From positions 1 to 5,602 of the forward strand of contig CAZROR010000098.1 of NCBI GenBank assembly GCA_964601765.1: DNA of 5,602 bases, in the 5' to 3' direction. Origin of the DNA: SZUA-181 sp964601765. GTDB lineage: Bacteria > Pseudomonadota > Zetaproteobacteria > Mariprofundales > Mariprofundaceae. Each line of letters begins with the position of its first letter. The first letter of the stretch is position 1. The translations under genes and the position numbers were made by a program. Below are positions 1-5,602 of the stretch, piece after piece. The notes under the pieces are model-generated. The model was not told where the DNA came from. It did no database searches and was given only the letters and a program-made list of their open reading frames with translations.

Positions 1-25
1 AGCCCGGTACTTTCGAAAGAGCGTT

Positions 26-673
26 TCAGGGTGCTGGTCTGGATGCCGTGGCTGTCATCATTCCCCAGAACCAGTTGATTTTGTAACGCTCGACAGCAAT
101 GGAGGAAAAGCCCGCCGTGGCGAGTATGTCGCGGCACTCCCGCTGACGGTAGGCCCGGTGGTGAGCGCGGTTGGTCATTTGCAGGAAGAGCTCACAAGCA
201 CGGCAGGTCAGGAAATCCCTGCACCAGTCCGTAATCACCAGCCTTCCTGCCGGTTTCAGCACCCGTCGTATTTCATGCAGCGCGGCCAGGGGGCGCCGGA
301 TATAATGAAACATGTTGCAGCTTATCACGCTGTCGAATGCGCCATCATTGAATGGAAGATGTTCTGCACAGGCTTGGGCCAGTAGCACCGGTGCGGTAAG
401 CCGCTTTCGGGCAACATCCAGCATTTCGGCTGTTGCATCCACGCCTGCCAACATGGTACCGGGGGATGTCTCTGTCAGCATGGCCAGCAGGCTGCCGGTA
501 CCACAGCCGACATCCAGCAGCCTTTGTTCTGGTCGGATCTGCATGCGTTTCAGTGTCTCACGCAGTGATGCCTGGATGTAAAAAGACCAGCGCTCATCGT
601 AGACATGTGCCAGGCGGGCATATTCCCGGCGAACCGGATCATCCCGATAGCTGTCTGTTTCAGCCTGCTGCAT
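26..673 (-). CDS. Class I SAM-dependent methyltransferase (Methyltransf_11 / UbiE-like), 215 aa
   Basis: Probable cytoplasmic methyltransferase using S-adenosylmethionine; the substrate cannot be read from the sequence. The Rossmann motif I DVGCGTG lies at residues 54-60, an acidic residue ending strand 2 at D79 (GVDAT), the AEHLPF segment near 103-108, the motif IV-like region FDSVISCN at 113-120, and the HEIRRVLKPAGRLVITDW strand and turn at 133-150. This order is typical of Methyltransf_11 proteins, and 215 aa is a normal length for a single-domain member. A cysteine cluster, C151-x5-C157-x2-C160, follows the core. The ATG at 673 is 21 nt after the ATPase stop; only a weak AAGAAG lies in front of it, so it is probably co-transcribed with the ATPase and perhaps translationally dependent on it. 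Alternatives are a quinone, phospholipid or small-molecule methyltransferase. The canonical arsenite methyltransferase layout is not seen. Fold is confident, role is not. Confidence 0.93.
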   Translation of the reverse strand: MQQAETDSYRDDPVRREYARLAHVYDERWSFYIQASLRETLKRMQIRPEQRLLDVGCGTGSLLAMLTETSPGTMLAGVDATAEMLDVARKRLTAPVLLAQACAEHLPFNDGAFDSVISCNMFHYIRRPLAALHEIRRVLKPAGRLVITDWCRDFLTCRACELFLQMTNRAHHRAYRQRECRDILATAGFSSIAVERYKINWFWGMMTATASRPAP

Positions 674-694
674 GTCTTCTTTTTACCGCAATAC

Positions 695-3259
695 TCAAAG
701 TTTGATGCTGCGCAGCCTGAGCGCGTTCGTAATCACGGATACCGAGCTGAAGCTCATTGCGGCAGCCGCAATAATCGGTGAAAGCAGGATGCTGAAGAAG
801 GGATAGAGGATACCGGCAGCCACTGGCACGCCAGCCGAGTTGTAGACAAACGCGAAGAACAGGTTTTGCCGGATATTTTTCATCGTGGCGCGGGAAAGGC
901 GCCTGGCGCGCACGATGCCGGTCAGATCGCCCTTCACGAGCGTTACGCCAGCCGATTCCATGGCCACATCGGTACCCGTGCCCATGGCGATGCCAACGTG
1001 TGCAGCTGCCAGCGCAGGGGCGTCATTAATGCCGTCTCCGGCCATGGCCACGATGCGTCCCTCGGCCTGCAGTCGTTTCACAACCTCCGCTTTCTGGTCG
1101 GGCAGTACCTCGGCCTCGAAACGGTTGATACCGAGCCTTGCTGCAACGGAGGCGGCTGTTTTGCTGTTGTCGCCCGTGAGCATGACCACTTCAATGCCCT
1201 CATCATGCAGGGAGGCAATTGCATCGGGTGTTGTCGGCTTGACGGGATCGGAAACGCCGAGCAGCCCGGCCAGTTGTCCGTCCACGGCGAGATACATAAT
1301 CGTTTCGCCACTGTTCTGGTGCTTTTCAGCAATCGCTACGGCATCACCGGTATCGATATCGTGATCCTGCATCAGCCGGATATTACCGAGTATCACAGTG
1401 CACTCCGCTACGCGAGCAGAAACGCCCTTGCCGGTGATAGCCTTGAATGCTTCGGTAGTCTGTGGCTCAATCCGGCGCTCGATCGCGCCGGCCACGATTG
1501 CCGCGGCCAGCGGATGTTCGCTGGCGCGCTCCAGGCTCATGGCCAATTGCAGGATGTCCTCTTCCGAATACTTTTCAAGGGGTACGACAGTTGTCAGCGT
1601 TGGCTTGCCGAGCGTGAGTGTGCCGGTTTTATCCACCACCAGTGTGTCCACTTTTTCCATGATTTCCAGCACCTCGGCATTCTTGATCAGCACACCGGCT
1701 GTGGCCCCCCGCCCGGTGCCAACCATGATGGAGATCGGTGTGGCCAGCCCCAGCGCACAGGGACAGGCGATAATCAACACGGCGACGGCATTGACAATCG
1801 CGTGTGCCAACCTGGGCTCCGGGCCAATGGTCAGCCAGACAACGAACGAAAGCAGTGCCATGCCGACAACGGCGGGTACGAAATAGCCGGCCACAGTATC
1901 TGCCATTTTCTGGATGGGGGCGCGCGAGCGTTGTGCCTCGGCAACCATGTGCACAATCTGGGCAAGCAGGGTGTCAGCACCGACCTTTTCGGCCCGCATC
2001 AGCAGGCTACCGTTGCCGTTCACTGTTGCGCCAATCAGGGTGTCGCCTGCCTGTTTCGCAACCGGCACCGGCTCGCCCGTGACCATCGATTCATCGACGT
2101 GGCTGCTGCCTTCGGTAACGGTGCCATCCACCGGAATTTTTTCGCCGGGACGCACGCGCAGGATATCCCCTGGCTGCACGCTCTCCAGCGGTACGTCTGT
2201 CTCGCTGCCGTCGGCATTGACGCGTCGCGCTGTTTTCGGTGCCATGCTGAGCAGCAGCCGAATAGCCTCGTTCGTGCGTGATCGAGCCTTGAGTTCGAGC
2301 ACCTGGCCGAGTAATACGAGCACCGTGATGACGGCAGCTGCCTCGAAATATACATCCACAAGTCCGCCTTTCATCTGCATGACGGGTGGGAAAAGCCCGG
2401 GAAAGAGCAAGGCTACGACGCTATACGTCCAGGCCACACCGACGCCCAAGCCGATGAGCGTGAACATGTTCAGGTTCCAGGTACGGATGGAAAGCGCAAA
2501 GCGCTCGAAAAATGGCCACCCGCCCCAGAGCACGACTGGTGTGGCGAGAACAAACTCAATCCACTGTACCGTATGCATATCCAGGGAGGCAGGTAGCCAG
2601 GCCGGCGCAAGATCGGCGACCATGGCCAGCACGAATACCGGGATGGCGAGCACGGCGCCGAGCCTGAGACGCCGGTTCATATCCTCAAGCTCCGGGTTTG
2701 CCTCTTCGGTCTCAACCGTACGTGCCTCCAGGGCCATGCCACATTTTGGGCAGTTCCCTGGTTCATCGCTGAGCACTTCCGGATGCATTGGACAGACGTA
2801 TTCAGTTTTCCGCCCGGGCAGGGGTGTGGCCATCGGCTCCAGGGCCATGCCACACTGTTTGCAGATACCCGGTCCCTTTTGCTCCTGTCCCGGACACATC
2901 GGGCAGAAATACGTGGCTTCGGGGTCCTCCGGTGTGGTGGATTTCCCAGCCTTCTGATGCGCGCACGGCGTGTCCTTGCCCTCGAATGCAGCCGGGTCGG
3001 CAGTGAATTTTTCGACACAGTGCTGGGAGCAAAAATAGAAGTCACGCCCGGCATGCGAGACGTGGTTACGTGACTGTCTGCTTACCTTCATGCCGCAAAC
3101 CGGGTCGTGCGTACAGTCCTCACCCATGTAGCCTTCCGGGTTGCTGTTGAACTTCTCCAGGCAACGGGCACTGCAGAAATGATATGCTACACCACGGAAC
3201 ACGCGAGTATGTTTGCTGTCTTCGGCAACATCCATTCCACATACCGGATCTGTGCTCAT
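695..3259 (-). CDS. copA: Heavy-metal P1B-type ATPase, Cu(I)-exporter type, with 2 YHS + 2 HMBD N-terminal domains, 854 aa
   Basis: Inner-membrane pump using ATP to move a soft metal, most likely Cu(I), out of the cytoplasm. Residues 4-45 and 51-95 are two YHS domains (DPVCGM plus a FCSxxC pair). Residues 118-143 and 154-179 are two heavy-metal-binding domains (CPMCPG...CGM and CPMHPE...CGM). About eight membrane segments follow, near 199-219, 230-249, 264-288, 303-323, 456-477, 486-508, 797-820 and 824-847. Catalytic motifs are complete: TGEP 394-397, metal-site CPC 499-501, phosphorylated D543 in DKTGT, HP 582-583, TGDN 695-698, GDGIND 741-746. YN 806-807 and MSFSS 835-839 fit the Cu(I) P1B-1 signature. 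The usual GMTCxxC HMA domains are absent. The ATG has a good GAGGAG site 7 nt upstream. The methyltransferase follows by 21 nt. Silver export is possible; the symbol reflects transport class rather than proven orthology. Confidence 0.97.
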   Translation of the reverse strand: MSTDPVCGMDVAEDSKHTRVFRGVAYHFCSARCLEKFNSNPEGYMGEDCTHDPVCGMKVSRQSRNHVSHAGRDFYFCSQHCVEKFTADPAAFEGKDTPCAHQKAGKSTTPEDPEATYFCPMCPGQEQKGPGICKQCGMALEPMATPLPGRKTEYVCPMHPEVLSDEPGNCPKCGMALEARTVETEEANPELEDMNRRLRLGAVLAIPVFVLAMVADLAPAWLPASLDMHTVQWIEFVLATPVVLWGGWPFFERFALSIRTWNLNMFTLIGLGVGVAWTYSVVALLFPGLFPPVMQMKGGLVDVYFEAAAVITVLVLLGQVLELKARSRTNEAIRLLLSMAPKTARRVNADGSETDVPLESVQPGDILRVRPGEKIPVDGTVTEGSSHVDESMVTGEPVPVAKQAGDTLIGATVNGNGSLLMRAEKVGADTLLAQIVHMVAEAQRSRAPIQKMADTVAGYFVPAVVGMALLSFVVWLTIGPEPRLAHAIVNAVAVLIIACPCALGLATPISIMVGTGRGATAGVLIKNAEVLEIMEKVDTLVVDKTGTLTLGKPTLTTVVPLEKYSEEDILQLAMSLERASEHPLAAAIVAGAIERRIEPQTTEAFKAITGKGVSARVAECTVILGNIRLMQDHDIDTGDAVAIAEKHQNSGETIMYLAVDGQLAGLLGVSDPVKPTTPDAIASLHDEGIEVVMLTGDNSKTAASVAARLGINRFEAEVLPDQKAEVVKRLQAEGRIVAMAGDGINDAPALAAAHVGIAMGTGTDVAMESAGVTLVKGDLTGIVRARRLSRATMKNIRQNLFFAFVYNSAGVPVAAGILYPFFSILLSPIIAAAAMSFSSVSVITNALRLRSIKL

Positions 3260-3394
3260 GTTGGCTCTCCTCTTGTCATATCTATCCTGCCAGCATCGCG
3301 AACGGCAAGAAAACAGGAAAACCGGGGTAGAATCCTTTCGGTAGTCCGGGCTGGTTGTAACCTCAGAAGCCTCCGTTTGATCATATCCGGTTGA
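3260..3394 (-). other. Intergenic region between oxidoreductase and ATPase genes
   Basis: This 135-nt gap is the only sizeable break in the gene row, so a separate ATPase promoter could lie here. Read on the minus strand it holds a short T-rich stretch (about 3305-3324) and then the ribosome binding site. I could not find a convincing -35/-10 pair, a CueR-like dyad, a CsoR-like site or a stable hairpin followed by a T-run. The only dyad-like item is ACCG/CGGT arms of 4 bp at 3321-3342, too short to call an operator. Whether the ATPase is transcribed from here or from the lipase promoter remains undecided. Confidence 0.5.
3267..3272 (-). promoter_or_regulatory. Shine-Dalgarno site of the ATPase gene
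   Basis: GAGGAG on the minus strand, 7 nt before the ATG at 3259. It supports this start and indicates independent translation initiation of the ATPase, rather than coupling to the oxidoreductase 135 nt upstream. Confidence 0.75.
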
Positions 3395-4576
3395 CTACTT
3401 TGATCCTGCATTACAGGCATGTTTGCAACGACACCATGTACAGTCACATCCCTCTTTGATGCATATGCCCCCGCGGAATCTTGACCGATAAGCAAGCCTG
3501 ACAAGTGGGTAGCATGCGCTTTTCTTCCAGCTCATGGAATAGCGGCGACGCAACCATTGCCTTGGGTCATCCGCCCGCCAAATGCCCTTCAGGAAAGCTG
3601 CATAACCCCAGTTTCCCAGCTTCCCGAAGAAATAGCGGTTTACCATGGATGCCCGGAGGAGGCCTCCCAGGCGATTGCGCCACAAGTAATCGTAGATTTC
3701 TGGATGCCCGGACAGCCAGGCCTTTGCGGCCAGGTGCCCGGACAGCAGTGCGTAGCGCATGCCAAAGCCCCACAATGCATCCTGAAAACCGGCAGATTCC
3801 CCGACGTAGAGAACGTTACCCTTACGGGCCAGCCCCGCAAAAAAAACATTGCCCGACCCGCCGAATCGCCTGGGGTCTTTCATTTGTATTCCTGTCTTTT
3901 CCCTGAAAAAATCAACAGTTCGTTCCAGGTAATGGCAGTCGTGATGAAAATCGTCGAACATACAGGTGGCGAGTGTTCCCCGTTCTTTATGAACAAGCAG
4001 ATACGCGTAGCCTTTTGGTGCCAGCCTGTCTGACATGGCGGTGTAGATTCCATCGGCTGCGGACGTTTCAAACACATAGCCGGTAGCGATGACATCTGAC
4101 CTGTGAGGCCCCTCGGCAACAATTCCACCCCGGGGCATGCGGCGCACCGGATCATGGAATGACAGCTCGACGCCAACATTCAGCGCCTGTTCTCTGAGGC
4201 TGTGATCCAGCGTGCCGGGCCGGGAGCCACGACGGACAAGGTAAAAGAGGGGCTCCTCCGCGCGGTAAATATATTCGGCTCCTGTCGGAGCGTAGCATAC
4301 GAGCTCACGAAACGGGGTATGGTCAAAATCCGGGGAAATCCCGATTCCTTCCAGTTCTTCCAGCACATTACCATGCGTCGTCCAGTTCTCGATGCCCTGG
4401 AAGTCATCGTGAAACCTGGTTCCTACATTTTTCTTGCGCTCGTGGACGACAGCTTTTCCACCAGCACGTGCGTAGGTAATGGCGGCTGCAAGGCCAGCCG
4501 GTCCGGCGCCAGATATGTGTAGCTTCTCTTTGCCGGCTTCAGGCGGTGATAGCAGGAAGTTAGGAGTATCTAACAA
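3395..4576 (-). CDS. FAD-dependent oxidoreductase, geranylgeranyl-reductase-like, with Cys-rich C-terminus, 393 aa (TTG start)
   Basis: Flavoprotein that probably reduces or oxidises a lipid-like substrate. The N-terminal dinucleotide-binding motif is GAGPAG at residues 23-28, with E46 at the end of strand 2 for the FAD ribose. A second FAD contact, GNVLYVGESAG, lies at 253-263, equivalent to the GD motif of this superfamily (GESAG in place of the common GDAAG). The arrangement resembles geranylgeranyl reductases and related monooxygenase-fold flavoproteins; substrate unknown. The C-terminus ends with six cysteines at 372, 377, 379, 382, 384 and 388, which looks metal- or cluster-binding. An in-frame ATG at 4645 would overlap the lipase by 76 nt and add a charged, low-complexity stretch. 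The TTG at 4576 is preferred because AAGGAGG lies 10 nt upstream, the overlap is then only 7 nt, and no ATG lies between it and the FAD motif. Likely translationally coupled to the lipase. Confidence 0.9.
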   Translation of the reverse strand: MLDTPNFLLSPPEAGKEKLHISGAGPAGLAAAITYARAGGKAVVHERKKNVGTRFHDDFQGIENWTTHGNVLEELEGIGISPDFDHTPFRELVCYAPTGAEYIYRAEEPLFYLVRRGSRPGTLDHSLREQALNVGVELSFHDPVRRMPRGGIVAEGPHRSDVIATGYVFETSAADGIYTAMSDRLAPKGYAYLLVHKERGTLATCMFDDFHHDCHYLERTVDFFREKTGIQMKDPRRFGGSGNVFFAGLARKGNVLYVGESAGFQDALWGFGMRYALLSGHLAAKAWLSGHPEIYDYLWRNRLGGLLRASMVNRYFFGKLGNWGYAAFLKGIWRADDPRQWLRRRYSMSWKKSACYPLVRLAYRSRFRGGICIKEGCDCTWCRCKHACNAGSK

Positions 4577-5505
4577 TGAGTCGTTCCCTCCTTTCCTTCC
4601 TCTGCGGGCATGATCAGGTGCTGAAGCCTTTCCGGATTGCCGCACAGCGTCTCGACATGCGGAGCAAGCAGGTGTTTTGTCTGGTCCAGGGCCTGAAGCC
4701 GAACCATCCGGCCCTTATCTGTTTGTGGCCAGGGGATATCCGGCAACTCCGGCTCCAGCACGGTGATCAGCGCCTTGCAGCCACAAGGACAGTTCCGGAA
4801 GGTGAGCGCCTGATCGGACAGGTACCATGGGCGATGTCGGAACAGCAACGTATTCAGAATTTCAGCCATGGGCCATGAGGCATCTTCTTTCATGCCATGA
4901 AACCCCCGGGCGCGGTTGGCCACATGGTGAACGATCAGCACGTCCAGGTGGTGCCTGCAACAAATGGCATCAGTAGGGGCCAGGTCAATTACAGCCCCGT
5001 CACAATAATACCTTCCATCGATTTCTATTGGTTGATAAAGCAGTGGAATCGTGGCGCTGGCGACGATACGCGGGGCGAGAGTCCCCTTTGAAAACATGGT
5101 TTTCTCGCCACTATCCAGGCAGATCGCCAGGGCGTGGAAGGGAATGTGGCATTGCTCAAAGGTCTTGGCAGCCAGGTGGTGTCGACAGAATGCCAGGGCG
5201 GCTTCTGTTTTGGACACACCGGTGAATTTTCTCCCGCGGGAAACCAGCAGTTTCCATAGCGAGTGTCTCAACGCACCCGGTTGCCAGAAATCCGCGGGAC
5301 GGATCCGGTCGATGGCCTGAGCCCATGTCCGTAGAGGCGTGCCGCTGGCGAACATGCCGCCGACAATGGCTCCCGCACTGCAACCCGCAATGGCGGAAAC
5401 AGGCAGTCGCATTTTTTCGATGGCCTGCAAAAATCCGGTATGGGCATAGACACCGCGTATGCCGCCTGCGCTCAGAACCAGGCCGATACGTTTGCCGCTT
5501 ACCAT
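4570..5505 (-). CDS. Patatin-like phospholipase (RssA-like), 311 aa
   Basis: Serine acyl hydrolase of the bacterial patatin family, expected to cleave fatty-acyl esters of phospholipids or other lipids. It has no signal peptide or membrane segment, so it is probably cytoplasmic or peripheral to the membrane. The oxyanion-hole motif GGIRG is at residues 14-18, the nucleophile elbow GCSAG at 41-45 with S43 (the second position is usually T), and the second member of the Ser-Asp dyad is D169 in DGA at 169-171. All catalytic parts are therefore present and the length is normal for the small bacterial class. A CPCGC cluster (cysteines 239, 241, 243) lies in the C-terminal third, outside the catalytic core. 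The ATG at 5505 has GGAAG (5513-5517) 7 nt upstream, and the oxyanion motif begins only 13 residues in, as usual. It is the first gene of the group and overlaps the oxidoreductase by 7 nt. Lipid substrate unknown. Confidence 0.95.
   Translation of the reverse strand: MVSGKRIGLVLSAGGIRGVYAHTGFLQAIEKMRLPVSAIAGCSAGAIVGGMFASGTPLRTWAQAIDRIRPADFWQPGALRHSLWKLLVSRGRKFTGVSKTEAALAFCRHHLAAKTFEQCHIPFHALAICLDSGEKTMFSKGTLAPRIVASATIPLLYQPIEIDGRYYCDGAVIDLAPTDAICCRHHLDVLIVHHVANRARGFHGMKEDASWPMAEILNTLLFRHRPWYLSDQALTFRNCPCGCKALITVLEPELPDIPWPQTDKGRMVRLQALDQTKHLLAPHVETLCGNPERLQHLIMPAEEGKEGTTHC
4587..4593 (-). promoter_or_regulatory. Shine-Dalgarno site for the TTG start of the oxidoreductase, inside the lipase gene
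   Basis: AAGGAGG on the minus strand, within the last codons of the lipase and 10 nt before the TTG at 4576-4574. It is a near-perfect anti-16S match and decides the start of the oxidoreductase against the ATG at 4645. The spacing is slightly long. Confidence 0.6.
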
Positions 5506-5529
5506 CTGTTTTCTTCCATGCCCAGGAAG

Positions 5530-5535
5530 ATTATG
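5530..5535 (-). promoter_or_regulatory. Possible -10 element upstream of the lipase gene
   Basis: CATAAT on the minus strand matches the sigma-70 -10 consensus at five of six positions and would place the transcription start about 18 nt before the ATG at 5505. No good -35 hexamer is found at 16-20 nt spacing, so the site is either activator-dependent or a chance match. Confidence 0.3.
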
Positions 5536-5582
5536 CCCCCGTGCTCTGTGGTTGAGTCCCTATACTGCTGTAAATTCATATG

Positions 5583-5598
5583 AGGTGGATGGCCACCT
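5583..5598. repeat. Short perfect inverted repeat upstream of the lipase gene
   Basis: AGGTGG and CCACCT form 6-bp arms around a 4-nt ATGG spacer. It lies about 50 nt beyond the possible -10 element, so it could be an operator, or the stem of a hairpin belonging to a gene outside the window. No T-run is visible before the window ends, so it cannot be called a terminator. Confidence 0.4.
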
Positions 5599-5602
5599 GC
5601 TT

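Noticed and set aside
10..19. Palindrome CTTTCGAAAG after the methyltransferase stop
   Set aside because: It has no room for a loop and no following T-run, so it is not a credible terminator; the window ends too soon to judge.
866..2281. 471-codon open frame on the plus strand antisense to the ATPase
   Set aside because: It lies opposite a complete ATPase with all motifs intact; the translation is rich in H, G, C and R with no recognisable domain, as expected of an antisense shadow in moderately GC-rich DNA.
1914..2957. 347-codon open frame on the plus strand
   Set aside because: It is a serine- and threonine-rich antisense shadow of the ATPase, without recognisable domain or supporting start signal.
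3274..3308. Possible TTGCCG ... TAGATA promoter for the ATPase
   Set aside because: Both hexamers match consensus weakly, and transcription would begin at the ribosome binding site itself, leaving no usable leader.
3321..3342. Possible CueR-like operator or terminator hairpin before the ATPase
   Set aside because: Only 4-bp ACCG/CGGT arms pair, with mismatches inside; there is no promoter with 19-20-bp spacing around it and no stable stem with a T-run.
3256..3504. 82-codon minus-strand frame whose TGA overlaps the ATPase ATG (ATGA)
   Set aside because: The ATGA overlap looks like coupling, but the frame shares 110 nt with the oxidoreductase 3' end, shows no domain, membrane segment or cysteine motif, and the ATPase has its own strong ribosome site. 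It would deserve a second look only if conserved.
4577..4645. N-terminal extension of the oxidoreductase from the ATG at 4645
   Set aside because: It would overlap the lipase by 76 nt and add a charged stretch with no family content, whereas the TTG at 4576 has a near-perfect ribosome binding site.

Overview
The window carries four complete protein-coding genes, all on the minus strand and tightly packed. Read in transcription order (from the right edge to the left) they are: a patatin-like phospholipase (5505 to 4570), an FAD-dependent oxidoreductase of the geranylgeranyl-reductase type (4576 to 3395), a copper-type P1B ATPase with four N-terminal metal-binding modules (3259 to 695), and a small class I SAM-dependent methyltransferase (673 to 26). 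There are no RNA genes, CRISPR arrays, insertion sequences or transposases. Base composition looks moderately GC-rich by eye. The protein families and good Shine-Dalgarno sites suggest a proteobacterium, perhaps a gammaproteobacterium, but nothing here fixes the taxon.

Layout: 5506-5602 is the upstream region of the lipase, with a possible -10 element and a short perfect inverted repeat at the window edge. The lipase and oxidoreductase are translationally coupled: the oxidoreductase most likely starts at a TTG that overlaps the lipase stop by 7 nt, with its Shine-Dalgarno site inside the lipase. A 135-nt gap (3260-3394) then precedes the ATPase, which has a strong ribosome binding site. The methyltransferase follows the ATPase by 21 nt. 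Positions 1-25 are downstream of the methyltransferase and show no convincing terminator.

How the genes may work together (inference): the ATPase should export Cu(I), or a similar soft metal, across the inner membrane, with its YHS and HMBD domains capturing or handing over metal. The other three genes look like a lipid-modifying set: an acyl hydrolase, a flavin reductase or dehydrogenase related to enzymes that act on isoprenoid chains, and a methyltransferase. Each of these three also carries a local cysteine cluster: CPCGC in the lipase, six cysteines in 17 residues at the oxidoreductase C-terminus, and C-x5-C-x2-C in the methyltransferase. Recurrent cysteine clusters in enzymes encoded beside a copper pump are the most unusual feature of the window. 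A link between membrane lipid modification and metal stress is a reasonable hypothesis, but the sequence does not prove it.
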